From contig JBGTCV010000047.1 in assembly GCA_041748655.1 (NCBI GenBank), forward strand, positions 28,308 to 92,307: a stretch of 64,000 nt of DNA. The letters are read 5' to 3'. How positions within the stretch are numbered: the stretch's first letter is position 1; every line of letters begins with the position of its first letter. A program made the translations under genes and the position numbers. Positions 27,012 to 35,690 of the stretch are shown here, one piece after another. This stretch comes from Leptofilum sp041748655 (lineage in GTDB: Bacteria; Chloroflexota; Anaerolineae; Promineifilales; Promineifilaceae). The notes beneath the pieces are model-generated. The model was not told the origin of the DNA. It ran no database searches and saw only the letters and a program-made list of their open reading frames with translations.

Positions 27012-28250
27012 TTAGTCAGATTCTTCTGAGTCCAACTCCAAAAGCTGACGCCAATCCAGGCCGAAGATTGGTTTTTGGGTATCGGTATGAATGTGAAACC
27101 CTGTTTTTTGGGCTTCAATCGCCTGCTCATACACCTGGACCAGCCGTCTGGCCTGTTTTTCCAAATCGAAATCGTTGGCTTTGCGTGCGGCTGCTTCGGC
27201 CAGCTGGCAGCGCAGCGCTTCGTCACCCAGCAGGCGCAGCAGAGCATGGGTGAGCGCCTCACTATCGTTTGGCGTCAGCAAGCCCTCCTCGCCGTCACTT
27301 ACCGCATCTGACGTGCCCGTAGCGACCACTGCCACGATGGGCAGCCCGGCAGCCATCGCTTCCAGCGTTACCAGCCCTTGCGTTTCGGTCACCGAAGCAA
27401 AGCAGAACAGATCCGCCGCTTTTAGATAATTGGGCACTTTATCAAAAGGGACCGTTCCAATCAGGTTGACCCGCTCGGCCACACCCAATTTTTCGGTCAG
27501 CGCTTCCAACCCTTCGCGCTCCTCGCCTTCACCCAGGATGACAAGGCGCACGTTAGGCTGCTCCTGGATGACGGCGGAAACGGCCGTTATCAACGTCTGC
27601 CAATTTTTTTCTTTGGCCAGCCGCCCTAATGAGATGAGCACCTTGTCGTCTTCAGCCCAGCCATGCCGCTGCCGAATGTCGCCCGCCTCTGCCTGCTGGT
27701 ATTGAGCAACGTTGATGCCGGTGGGAACGGCCGTAATCCCCTCAGTCACCCCATATGTTTCCGTCAACAACCGCTTGATGCTTTCGCTGGGCACCACCAC
27801 ATGCTGGCAATGGTTCATGTAATCCCCAATCCAGCGATCAATCACCTGTTTTACCAACCCCTGGGGCATGCCGAAAGCGTAATGGCTGTATTCCCGGTAG
27901 CGCGTATGGTGGGTAAACACCAGGGGAATGTTCAGCGCAGCAGCCTTGCGCGCCGCTACCTGCCCCAGCAAAACCGGATGATGGGTATGGAACACGTCCA
28001 GCTTCAGCGAAGGCAGCAGCGTATCGACAAAATTAGAGACCGGAATGGTGAGCGGATACTCTTGCAGCGGCAGATGAAGCGCCGGGTAGCGAAAAATGAA
28101 CGGCTCTTTATCCTCATAATCCCGGTCGGCCTGGGCAAAGACAAAGACATTGTGGCCCAAATCTGTAAGCGCCTGGCGAAAGCTGCTGACGGAGCGAACC
28201 ACACCGCTGGTAACCGGGTGGTAGGTATTGGTGAAATGGGCAATGTGCAT
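27012..28250 (-). CDS. GT4-family glycosyltransferase
   Basis: This cytosolic or membrane-associated GT-B glycosyltransferase has 412 residues from ATG 28250, chosen because AAGGAA precedes it and the N-terminus MHIAHFTNTYHPVTSGV is typical; a longer frame to 28433 would overlap the next gene. Motifs include the donor-domain SLGRLAKEKNW and the EX7E-like EALT/ETQGLVTLEAMAAGLPIVAV segment, plus FHTHHPVLLG. It resembles diacylglycerol glucosyltransferases and PimB-like enzymes that build glycolipids or polysaccharides. It lies 16 bp from a glucosidase-like gene in the same direction. Confidence 0.88.
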   Translation of the reverse strand: MHIAHFTNTYHPVTSGVVRSVSSFRQALTDLGHNVFVFAQADRDYEDKEPFIFRYPALHLPLQEYPLTIPVSNFVDTLLPSLKLDVFHTHHPVLLGQVAARKAAALNIPLVFTHHTRYREYSHYAFGMPQGLVKQVIDRWIGDYMNHCQHVVVPSESIKRLLTETYGVTEGITAVPTGINVAQYQQAEAGDIRQRHGWAEDDKVLISLGRLAKEKNWQTLITAVSAVIQEQPNVRLVILGEGEEREGLEALTEKLGVAERVNLIGTVPFDKVPNYLKAADLFCFASVTETQGLVTLEAMAAGLPIVAVVATGTSDAVSDGEEGLLTPNDSEALTHALLRLLGDEALRCQLAEAAARKANDFDLEKQARRLVQVYEQAIEAQKTGFHIHTDTQKPIFGLDWRQLLELDSEESD

Positions 28251-28266
28251 GAGCAGTTCCTTTTGT

Positions 28267-29667
28267 TTACGAAACACGGTTTTTAAAGTTGAATATCTCT
28301 CTTTTGCAGATGGAAAAGGCGTAAATGACCATGCTGGCGTTCCAGGTGAGCGGCGCTTCGGAGGTGTAGAGGAAGGTGGAGAGGAAACGGCCGTTCTTGC
28401 CATACACCTCATGCACCACGCCATCCTGCACAATCGCTTTACTCATGCGGTCGATTAATTCTTCGGCTTCAAACGGCCGTCCGGCCCGCGCCAAAGCAAT
28501 AGCGTGCCAACTGCCCAACCACAGCCAGGCCGCATTGGTATGGTAATGGGGAATGAGGGCAATACGGTTTTCTACCGCCACGTCACGCCGCCGGTAGCCG
28601 TAGCTCACCACCTGCGTCGGCACAGGATCCGCCATACCCAACCGTTCCATGGCGTCTAAAATAGCCTGCGACTGCTCTTTTGTTGCCAACCCCCAGGCCA
28701 CCGCCAGCGTGTTGCCGCTGCTGCTCAAATTATGGTACCGCTCGCTGGTTACAAAATAGCCCAACGTTTCCTGCCAAAAATGATCATGGATATTTTCGTT
28801 CAGCCGCTGGGTTTTGGCGCGCAGCCACTGCTGCCGCGCCTCATCCTCGCAATGAACCGACGCTTCGGCCAGGCCAGAAATCGCCTTCCAATATAGCACG
28901 TTGGTGTACAAAACACGCCCGGTACGGCCGATGCTGTCGGCCCAATCCGTGAAAGCCCCCTGGTGCAGCAGCCCGTCCTCTCCGATGGCATGTTCTTCCA
29001 GCCAGGTAATTGCCCGGCACAAGCCATCCCAATGGGTTTGCAGAAAGGCAAAATCATCAGTTTGCGACGCATAATGCAGGGCGGCAATCACCAGCAAGCT
29101 GTTGCCATCCAGCGAAATGGTGCGATGCGCCGTCTGGTATTTAGGGCGCAGCGGCTTGATGATGGGCTGCTCCCGCTTAAACAGGGAATGCATGTACCGC
29201 TCCACCACGTTGGTAGAGTGCAGCTTGACGGGAAACTGCCCCGACTCTTTTTGATAATACAAGAACGCTTCCAGGCCTTCCCGCACCACCCGATCCTGAC
29301 CCAGGGCCATCAGACCATAGGTGGCAAAACCAAAGTCACGCGCCCACGGTTCGCGAAAGTTACGCACCCCGGCACACAATACCAGCTTTTCCTCGCCATT
29401 GAGCAGCAGCCGAGGTTCAATGCAATACTTGACATTACTGACGGCAATCTTGAGGGCGTGCAGCTCAATTTCAGTCTGGCTACCCGACTTTAAGATGAGG
29501 TGTTCCCATTCCAGGCGAGGTTGGCGCAGCAGCCGCTGCCCGGCGCGCAAAATTCGCCAAAAGCCGCGCCCGACTGCCAGGGCCAGGCCCAGTAGAAAAT
29601 GTGGTTCATTTTTTGGTGATTGTTCTTCTGAATGGGTTAAGGGTGATTTTGATTTGTTGTTTGTCAT
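28267..29667 (-). CDS. (alpha/alpha)6-barrel glycoside hydrolase, amylo-alpha-1,6-glucosidase-like
   Basis: The 466-residue protein has features of the glycogen-debranching/GH63-GH100-like (alpha/alpha)6 barrel: REPWARDFGF near the start with the Asp of the catalytic region, TISLDGNSLLV, GAFTDWADSIGRTG, HYHTNAAWLWLGSW and a late VVHEVYGKNG with a candidate catalytic Glu. It probably cleaves an alpha-glucosidic bond in a storage or trehalose-type glucan. Its overlap with the BrkB-like gene (ATGA at 29664-29667) and the adjacent GT4 gene suggest one carbohydrate/envelope operon. The exact substrate is inferred only weakly. Confidence 0.7.
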   Translation of the reverse strand: MTNNKSKSPLTHSEEQSPKNEPHFLLGLALAVGRGFWRILRAGQRLLRQPRLEWEHLILKSGSQTEIELHALKIAVSNVKYCIEPRLLLNGEEKLVLCAGVRNFREPWARDFGFATYGLMALGQDRVVREGLEAFLYYQKESGQFPVKLHSTNVVERYMHSLFKREQPIIKPLRPKYQTAHRTISLDGNSLLVIAALHYASQTDDFAFLQTHWDGLCRAITWLEEHAIGEDGLLHQGAFTDWADSIGRTGRVLYTNVLYWKAISGLAEASVHCEDEARQQWLRAKTQRLNENIHDHFWQETLGYFVTSERYHNLSSSGNTLAVAWGLATKEQSQAILDAMERLGMADPVPTQVVSYGYRRRDVAVENRIALIPHYHTNAAWLWLGSWHAIALARAGRPFEAEELIDRMSKAIVQDGVVHEVYGKNGRFLSTFLYTSEAPLTWNASMVIYAFSICKREIFNFKNRVS

Positions 29668-30854
29668 GTGATTTTGCGAAACCTGGATAACAGTTTAAAA
29701 AGCTGGTTGCCAACATTTCGCAGGAATTGCCAGCCGGCCAGCATAAAGGCGAACACCTGTATCATATAGTAGTGGAAATTTCTCACCCAGGCTTTAGCGG
29801 GGCGAACAGTGGGCGGAAGTTCGCCAGTTCCATTACCTGTGGAAACAATGAGCGCTCGTGTAGAAATGGCTGCCTGGGTGACAACGGCCGTTTTTGCCTT
29901 CTCGTGCGGTTTGTATACGGTCCATTCTGTTGAACCGGCAGCCCGGGCACCACCCGCCTGTCGTCTGGCTTCCGGTGTCAAGCCAATAGCATCCTCATCC
30001 GCCACAATACGCGAGCCAAATTTATTGGCATATACCTGCGTAAATTCAGCCCCCAAAAAAAGAATCTGCGCCGAATAATAGACCCACAGCAACAAAACAA
30101 TCAGCGAACCGGCTGCCCCATAGGTGGAACCAGGGGCACTGTTCCCCAGATAAAGGCCAATGGCAAATTTACCGACCGTAAACAGAAAAGCTGTCACCAC
30201 GGCACCAATCCACACATCGCGCCAGGCAATCTTTACATCCGGCACAACCTTAAAAATCAGGCCGAACAAGGCGGTGATTACGCCAAACGAAACCACAAAG
30301 TTAATCGCCTGAGCCAGAATCGCCAGGTCAGGCAGCACACCGCTGATGAATTCATTAACAGCTGCCAACGCCGTGCTAATGATCAGCGAAACCAGCAGCA
30401 AAAAGCCCACGCCCAAGACCATAGTAAAGGAAAGAAACCGATCCTTGAGGGTCCCTAAAATACCGCGGCCTGGTTTGGCTTTAACTTCCCAAATGGTATT
30501 TAATGCGCTGTGCAGTTCGCCAAAGACACCGGAAGCACCTAACAGCAAGGTTACGATGCTGATAACGGCCGCTGCCGCACTTTCCCCCGATTCGCTGGTG
30601 TTTTCCAGAATAGTCTCAACAACTTCAGCACCGGGGGCACCAATGAGGGCGCGCATCTGGTCGATTACCTGCTGCTGGACGGCAGCCCGCTCAAAGAGCT
30701 GCGCGGCAATAGCAATGGCGATGATCAGCAGCGGTGGAATGGAAAAAACGGTGTAATAAGCCAGGGCTGCAGCCAGCCGCGAGGCATTATCTTCACGCCA
30801 TTCCTTGAAGGATTGCGTAACGAGAAATTTGAGTGCATTTACGTTCATAGCCAC
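29664..30854 (-). CDS. YihY/BrkB-family membrane protein
   Basis: The 396-residue protein has six hydrophobic helices and the family motifs LAAALAYYTVFSIPPLL (residues 23-39), SGVFGELHSALNTIWEV, and GSLIVLLLWVYYSAQILFLGAEFTQVYA. It was once called ribonuclease BN, but the family is a membrane protein set of unknown transport function. A ~110-residue C-terminal extension with an extra hydrophobic stretch is additional to the core. The start is either GTG 30854 or ATG 30848; AAAGTGG precedes the ATG. It overlaps the downstream glucosidase-like gene by 4 bp. Confidence 0.88.
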   Translation of the reverse strand: MAMNVNALKFLVTQSFKEWREDNASRLAAALAYYTVFSIPPLLIIAIAIAAQLFERAAVQQQVIDQMRALIGAPGAEVVETILENTSESGESAAAAVISIVTLLLGASGVFGELHSALNTIWEVKAKPGRGILGTLKDRFLSFTMVLGVGFLLLVSLIISTALAAVNEFISGVLPDLAILAQAINFVVSFGVITALFGLIFKVVPDVKIAWRDVWIGAVVTAFLFTVGKFAIGLYLGNSAPGSTYGAAGSLIVLLLWVYYSAQILFLGAEFTQVYANKFGSRIVADEDAIGLTPEARRQAGGARAAGSTEWTVYKPHEKAKTAVVTQAAISTRALIVSTGNGTGELPPTVRPAKAWVRNFHYYMIQVFAFMLAGWQFLRNVGNQLFKLLSRFRKIT

Positions 30855-30869
30855 TTTAATCGCGAAGGC

Positions 30870-31664
30870 TTAGCCTTGCAACAGCGATTGTGCGCCGTCA
30901 ATCCAAACCTCTGTGCCTGTGATGTGGCGGGCTGCATCTGATGCCAAAAATACGACCAACTGGGCTACGTCTTCGGCCGAACCGGGCTCCCCGTCGGTCA
31001 GCGGAATGCGACCTTCAGGATATTCAGCTGGTTCGCGCGCCGCCTCGACATCTTGTTTTTCCGTGTTTTCATCAATACTTGTTTCAATAGCGCCGGGGCA
31101 AATGACGTTCACCCGAATGCGGTGTTTGGCCAGTTCCAGGGCCAGCATTTTGGCTACGGCCACCTGCCCAGCCTTGGTGGCGGCATAGGCTGTGGCACCC
31201 GAGTTGCTAAACATGCGGGTGCCGTTCACCGAGGCGGTGATAATGATGGACCCGCCCTGTTTTTTGAGATGAGGCACGGCCGTTTTCAGCGTAAAAAACG
31301 TGCCGGTCAGGTTCACCTGAAGTGTTTTCTCCCACTCGGCCGGGTCCAGCTTCTCAATCGGTGCCCAGAGGCCATTGATCCCTGCGTTGGCAAAAACAAT
31401 GTCCAGCCGCCCCCATTTGTCGATGATTTGGGCCACGGCCGTTTCCATAGCTTCGTAATCAGAAATGTCCGCCTCCAGGACAGCGGTTTTATTTTCGCCT
31501 GAAAACTCCTGAATAGTAGCCGCCGTTTCTTCGAGTTCAGATGGGGTTCGGCCAAGCAAGGCCACGGCCGCGCCTCTTTTGGCTAGCAGCAAAGCTGCCG
31601 CCCGACCAATGCCCGAGCCGGCACCCGTTACCAAAGCAACTTTCCCGTCAAACGTATCGTTCAT
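30870..31664 (-). CDS. Short-chain dehydrogenase/reductase
   Basis: This classical NAD(P)-dependent SDR has 264 residues, with cofactor motif TGAGSGIG, NAG motif FANAGINGLW, catalytic Ser in TASVNGTRMF and YAATK (Tyr and Lys). AGGAG precedes ATG 31664. The C-terminal ARHITGTEVWIDGAQSL is typical of the FabG/glucose dehydrogenase-like subgroup. Substrate unknown. It lies 15 bp upstream of the BrkB-like gene on the same strand. Confidence 0.9.
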   Translation of the reverse strand: MNDTFDGKVALVTGAGSGIGRAAALLLAKRGAAVALLGRTPSELEETAATIQEFSGENKTAVLEADISDYEAMETAVAQIIDKWGRLDIVFANAGINGLWAPIEKLDPAEWEKTLQVNLTGTFFTLKTAVPHLKKQGGSIIITASVNGTRMFSNSGATAYAATKAGQVAVAKMLALELAKHRIRVNVICPGAIETSIDENTEKQDVEAAREPAEYPEGRIPLTDGEPGSAEDVAQLVVFLASDAARHITGTEVWIDGAQSLLQG

Positions 31665-31818
31665 ATTAGACTCCTATTCATTTTGAGGCAAATGTATCGG
31701 AGAGAACGGCCGTTTTCAATGTATCGAGGTATAAAAATAAGGTATGTTCTCCAGGCAGAATAATCAGGAGCAATATGCTAAAATGCCGCCACGAACCATA
31801 GCCATGTGGAGGGAGTTC

Positions 31819-32108
31819 ATGAAACACAAATCTGTCAGCGCAAAATGGATATTGGTTGTGGCAACGGCCGTTTCTTCATCTACAGCGCCGTGGACGAGGA
31901 TGAAAACAAAAGCTACCTCTACCTCTGGCAGCCGGAAAGTGGCCAACCTACCCTGCTCCACACCACCGCAGGCACCGACGGCTTCCGCAACTTCGCCTGG
32001 TTGCCAGATTCAACCGGTGTCTATTTCAATTTGGGCAGAATGGAATTGTGGAAATTTGAGGTGGAAACTGAGTCGCTCACCGTCGTCGCCAGTTCTGCGG
32101 GAAACTAA
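31819..32108 (+). pseudogene. Frameshifted remnant of a TolB-like exported protein
   Basis: ATG 31819 opens a frame with a signal-peptide-like start (MKHKSVSAKWILVVATAV), but the recognisable beta-propeller-like residues (YLYLWQPESGQP, FAWLPDSTGVYFNLG) are in another frame ending at 32108. The switch falls around the ACGGCCGT palindrome near 31865. This looks like a short decayed relative of the TolB-like lipoprotein gene at 32818. A sequencing error cannot be excluded. Confidence 0.4.
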
Positions 32109-32122
32109 CGAATGCCGTTTTC

Positions 32123-32503
32123 TCAATTTTCGGCTTCAAAAAGGGTGAGTCCAGGGATAAAGTGGAAATCTTTGACGTTGAATGTAAACAGTTCCACCTT
32201 ATGAACCAATGCTGTAGCCGCAATCAACGCATCGGGAATGCTTAATTTGTGACTGAGGGAATAGGTCTCCATTAGCTGCAAGAACCGGTTGGAAACGGCC
32301 GTATCCAGCGCGAAACGATGCAAGGATGACAAATGTTGCTTGATCATTTGCAACTCAGCTTTATTCAAAGCGCCAAAGTACAGCTCTGCTTCGGTAACCA
32401 CGCTGATGGCCAGGTCATCTTTCCCGACAGCACGAAAAATTTGGCTGATTTGGGCATTGTTTTTGTAGAATTCAATGAGGATATTGGTGTCGCAAAGAAT
32501 CAT
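32123..32503 (-). CDS. vapC: PIN-domain toxin, VapC-like
   Basis: This 126-residue PIN nuclease has the expected acidic residues: CDTNILIE (Asp5), VTEAEL (Glu), and SIPDALIAATA (Asp) with FNVKDF at the end. Such toxins cleave RNA (often tRNA) when not bound by antitoxin. I chose ATG 32503 because it forms an exact ATGA overlap with the stop of the upstream antitoxin gene; five codons further upstream is possible but would overlap by 19 bp. This is the standard antitoxin-toxin order. Confidence 0.85.
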   Translation of the reverse strand: MILCDTNILIEFYKNNAQISQIFRAVGKDDLAISVVTEAELYFGALNKAELQMIKQHLSSLHRFALDTAVSNRFLQLMETYSLSHKLSIPDALIAATALVHKVELFTFNVKDFHFIPGLTLFEAEN

Positions 32504-32727
32504 GAGCGGTGTGGCCACGCTTTTTGTCGTAGAGATTCCTGAGTAATCTCTCGGTCAGCCCAAATACCAGCTAATGAAAAGAACGCCTCATTTTCGCCGG
32601 ATTGTTCACTTTCATTCCCCTGGCTGCTATCTGTATCAATTGAATCCACAAAATCCAGAGCACGAAGCAGTTCATAAAGTGCTTTGGCCTTATCTTTATC
32701 TTTTACACGAATAATAATTTGTTCCAT
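32500..32727 (-). CDS. Antitoxin partner of the VapC-like toxin
   Basis: The 75-residue acidic protein begins MEQIIIRVKDKDKAKALYEL from ATG 32727 (GAGG about 7 bases upstream). It has an N-terminal beta/helix segment and a Ser/Glu/Asn-rich middle, and ends in a helix containing a tryptophan (IWADREITQESLRQKAW) that would wrap the toxin. Similar small proteins of this type accompany PIN toxins. It overlaps vapC by 4 bp. Confidence 0.75.
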   Translation of the reverse strand: MEQIIIRVKDKDKAKALYELLRALDFVDSIDTDSSQGNESEQSGENEAFFSLAGIWADREITQESLRQKAWPHRS

Positions 32728-32817
32728 TTGCAGCCTCATCCGTTGTATTTATAGTTTGGACTAGACGAGATGATTATACAGCAATTTATAGAGATTTTTT
32801 CACGGCCGGAACTTTTA

Positions 32818-34350
32818 ATGAACAGGACCACTGTCTACACGAAGCTGTTATTAGTTTTAGGGCTGGCAACGGCCGTTCTCGCCGCCTGCACAGCAACCAG
32901 TAAACCAACCCCGCAAACGCCATTGGCTGAAGCGGTTACAGTGGAACGGCCGTCAGCCACCGCCACGCCCCCACCCAGCAGCACACCCACCGCGACGAGG
33001 AGTTTAGTTGAAACGGCCGTGCCCACCAGCACACCGACTCCAACATCAACCTATTTACCGTCCCCAACGCCGCTTCCACCACTGGTCTGGTCAGAAAGCA
33101 TAAATTCTGTGGCCCATGTTGAAGGCTTCAGCGGCAGCACAGTTACCTGGTCGCCAACTCGCAACGAATTTATCGCCACAACCTGCTGGAATTTCGAACT
33201 CGAACCAAAAATATTTCGCTTTATAAAACCCACATTCAAGCAAATTGACATCACGCCACCGGGATTATCATGTGAGCCCTTAGACGATACTGCCTGGACC
33301 TCTGATGGCGAAAAAATTCTATACTCAGACACGTTCCCGGAAGATCATCCCAACCATCCTGGCACTTATGGCTACGATAACAGCGCTATCTGGATTATGA
33401 ATCGGGACGGCAGCGAGTACCAGCCACTCAATCTTGATGAGGCGTACGGCCGTTATCTTGTTTTTAGCGACTGGCTTGATTCGGAAACACTGGTTTACAA
33501 ATATTACTGCGGTGGTGGTTACGATTGTGTCGTTACGCTAGACATTAAAACTGGTCAGCGAATAAGCACCACCCTTGTTCACATCGGCGATGGTTTTCAA
33601 GCAGGGAAGAATTATGTTGCCACAAATAACGGGATGCTTTTTGATTTGAATACCACGGCTGTTTCGATCATGGACGAAATCGTTCACCCGGACCCTCTTT
33701 GGATAGAAGCCGAATACATGATTTGCTTATCAGCAAAGTGTGGGGCGCTTCCTTGTATTCTCTCTCCCTGTATCGAGGAAAATTCCCGGTTTGAAGATTG
33801 GTTACCGGGCACAAATCAAATGCTTGTGGTCACCTGGCCTGCTGAAGAATTTCTTTTGCTACCGAGAAATTTTGATGATCGGATAAATCCTGAAGTGATC
33901 ACGCAATTACAGCTTTGGGACATTGACGCAGAAGAACTGACCTTAATTGTTGACAACGCTATCTTCGGCCGTTTCTCACCAGACGGCCGTTTTCTAGCTT
34001 ACCAGACACTTTTACCTATCCCCCAATTCCACATCATGGATTTTGAATCCCGACAGGTGATACCCACAGTCCCAAATACGGAACCAACTTTAGTGCCACG
34101 TACTGCGGCAAGCAACGCACCATATTTGTGGTCGCCGGATAGCACAAAACTTGTTTTTCGCGATTCGCAGGGAAATTTAACGGTTCTTACTGTGGCTGAT
34201 GGCTCGCTAACGCCACTATCTGTATCAGGTGGTGAGCGTTTGCAGAATCCGCAGTGGTCGTATGACGGCCGTTACCTGAGCGTGTCTGTACAAAATGAGA
34301 CTGGCGGCGAAACGGCCGTGCTTACCTTCGCTAATTCAGCAAATGAGTAA
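32818..34350 (+). CDS. TolB-like beta-propeller lipoprotein
   Basis: ATG 32818 yields a lipoprotein signal (LLLVLGLATAVLAAC, lipobox Cys near residue 23) followed by a Thr/Pro-rich stalk (residues 25-95) and a ~400-residue beta-propeller with repeated blades such as VTWSPTRNEFIA, TAWTSDGEKILYS, GRFSPDGRFLAYQ, LWSPDSTKLVF and PQWSYDGRYLSVS. The protein is anchored on the outer face of the membrane and likely binds proteins or polymers. An in-frame start further upstream at 32770 is less likely. Blade turns coincide with copies of ACGGCCGT encoding DGR. Confidence 0.8.
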   Translation: MNRTTVYTKLLLVLGLATAVLAACTATSKPTPQTPLAEAVTVERPSATATPPPSSTPTATRSLVETAVPTSTPTPTSTYLPSPTPLPPLVWSESINSVAHVEGFSGSTVTWSPTRNEFIATTCWNFELEPKIFRFIKPTFKQIDITPPGLSCEPLDDTAWTSDGEKILYSDTFPEDHPNHPGTYGYDNSAIWIMNRDGSEYQPLNLDEAYGRYLVFSDWLDSETLVYKYYCGGGYDCVVTLDIKTGQRISTTLVHIGDGFQAGKNYVATNNGMLFDLNTTAVSIMDEIVHPDPLWIEAEYMICLSAKCGALPCILSPCIEENSRFEDWLPGTNQMLVVTWPAEEFLLLPRNFDDRINPEVITQLQLWDIDAEELTLIVDNAIFGRFSPDGRFLAYQTLLPIPQFHIMDFESRQVIPTVPNTEPTLVPRTAASNAPYLWSPDSTKLVFRDSQGNLTVLTVADGSLTPLSVSGGERLQNPQWSYDGRYLSVSVQNETGGETAVLTFANSANE

Positions 34351-34356
34351 CGGTAC

Positions 34357-34647
34357 TCAAGAAGTTTTATAGGTTGTTTTTTCTTCCATGACCTGCTTCA
34401 AACCAGCAAAAGCGGATTCTTCAAAAGCCAATCGCTCCTGAATGATGCTTTCTAACCAGTCAACGACAGACATCTTGTGCAGTTGGGCAAAAAACGCCGC
34501 GCGTGAGGCCAATTCAGGCGGTAAGGACAAGGTTGCCGCAGAATCTCGCTCAACTGTCACAGCCTCTTCCCAGGTGTCGTCATCGTCGGCTTGAGCGATT
34601 ACCAATTCATCAATTTCTTCTTCTGTCAGTTGATTTTTCTTTTTCAT
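34357..34647 (-). CDS. Small antitoxin-like protein without adjacent toxin
   Basis: The 96-residue protein from ATG 34647 (AGGTGG ribosome binding site) has an acidic N-terminus (LTEEEIDELVIAQADDD) and a C-terminal segment (SLPPELASRAAFFAQLHKM) resembling the ribbon-helix-helix/BrnA-type antitoxins. No toxin frame is adjacent on either side; the VapC pair at 32123 is separated by another gene. It may be an orphan antitoxin or regulator. Confidence 0.55.
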   Translation of the reverse strand: MKKKNQLTEEEIDELVIAQADDDDTWEEAVTVERDSAATLSLPPELASRAAFFAQLHKMSVVDWLESIIQERLAFEESAFAGLKQVMEEKTTYKTS

Positions 34648-34828
34648 ATTGGCCACCTGTTGTGATCTGTGCGAAGCGAAGAATCCCTCTCAACCGTAAT
34701 AGGCAGAATCCTGACCATTGGCAAAATACGCCTCTGTTTATAGGTTCCAGGGATGCTTCGGGGGACCTCAGCATGACATTCCTAGTCAATAGAAAACCCT
34801 GTTTCCATTACCCACCACAACAAAAAAT

Positions 34829-34885
34829 CTGCGTCCATCTGCGTTCATCCTTCGGCGTTGCTCAGGACAAGTCTGCGTCCCATTC
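34829..34885. repeat. Iterated-word repeat (TCTGCGTCC type)
   Basis: TCTGCGTCCATCTGCGTTC is followed by CTTCGGCGTTGCTCAGGACA and another TCTGCGTCCC. The same words are found at 6781-6799. The rest of the 34648-34910 gap shows no gene. Confidence 0.5.
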
Positions 34886-34910
34886 CCTCAAAACTGGGTC
34901 CACAAATACC

Positions 34911-35531
34911 CTAAACAAAAAAGCGCTGCGCGCCCAGCCATATCTGGTACAGGCCAAAGCCAAACAGCGCCACGGCCGAAACGAAGCCCAACACCCGGTT
35001 CAAGCGTGGGCTGGCCTGCCCCAGCACGCCAAATAGCACCACAAAGCTCATAAAGCCGCCAATCAGCGCCCCGTAAAACCCCAGCATAAAGGCCAGGCCC
35101 TGTGCTGGAGCCTGCCGCCATCCTTCCAAAAAAATGGGGCCGGCAATGGTGCTCCAGAAAAGGTAGGCGTTGGGGCTGAGCATGTTCATCAGGGCGGCTT
35201 CGCGGATGCTTTGCTTTTTGGGGTTGGGAAGATCGGTAACGGCCGTATCCGCCATCACCCGCGCTGCCCGATATGCTCTGTACGCCAGGTAGAGCAAAAA
35301 GAAACCGCCACCAAAGCGCAGCGCCGAGACAAACCAGTCTGGCATTTGCGTCAGCACCAGCAGCACCAGCAGCACAATCGGCCCGTCGCTCATCAGCGGA
35401 GCCAGCGCCGCCACCAGCGTACTGCGCAGCCCATTTTTAAGCGTTTGCGATAATAAATACGCCTGAAACGGCCCCGGCTGCGCCGCCGCCGCCCCGCCAT
35501 ACCCCAATCCCTGCAAAAGATACAAAAACAT
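34911..35531 (-). CDS. LysE/RhtB-family exporter
   Basis: The 206-residue membrane protein from ATG 35531 (AAGGTG upstream) has about six helices and typical family features: AAQPGPFQAYLLSQTL near the N-terminus, PLMSDGPIVLLVLL, and NMLSPNAYLFW in the middle. Members export amino acids or their derivatives (lysine, homoserine, threonine, leucine). It is a single gene, with no LysG-like regulator nearby. An upstream in-frame extension to 35624 is rejected because it includes repeat-like sequence. Confidence 0.88.
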   Translation of the reverse strand: MFLYLLQGLGYGGAAAAQPGPFQAYLLSQTLKNGLRSTLVAALAPLMSDGPIVLLVLLVLTQMPDWFVSALRFGGGFFLLYLAYRAYRAARVMADTAVTDLPNPKKQSIREAALMNMLSPNAYLFWSTIAGPIFLEGWRQAPAQGLAFMLGFYGALIGGFMSFVVLFGVLGQASPRLNRVLGFVSAVALFGFGLYQIWLGAQRFFV

Positions 35532-35607
35532 GCCACACCTTCGTCCATCAAAATAACAAGGTGGGCAGTCTAGCACAAACAAATGGCTGCTCGCAAAAAG
35601 TAATTTT

Positions 35608-35683
35608 TTGACGCAAAGGTGCAAAGAAACAAAAGGGGCAAAGAGATTCAGAAAAACTTCCCCTCTTTGCCCCTTTGCGTTAA
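35608..35683. repeat. Iterated-word inverted repeat (ACGCAAAGG.GCAAAG type)
   Basis: TTGACGCAAAGGTGCAAAG is mirrored by CTTTGCCCCTTTGCGTTAA, and an inner AAAGGGGCAAAGAG pairs with CTCTTTGCCCCTTT. Its end lies 7 bp from the stop of the QueA-like gene, so it could form that gene's terminator. Single-arm relatives sit at 45661-45690 and 39107-39135. Confidence 0.7.
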
Positions 35684-35690
35684 GTTTTTT

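Noticed and set aside
28251..28433. N-terminal extension of the GT4 gene
   Set aside because: It would overlap the glucosidase-like gene, lacks family similarity, and a good ribosome binding site marks ATG 28250.
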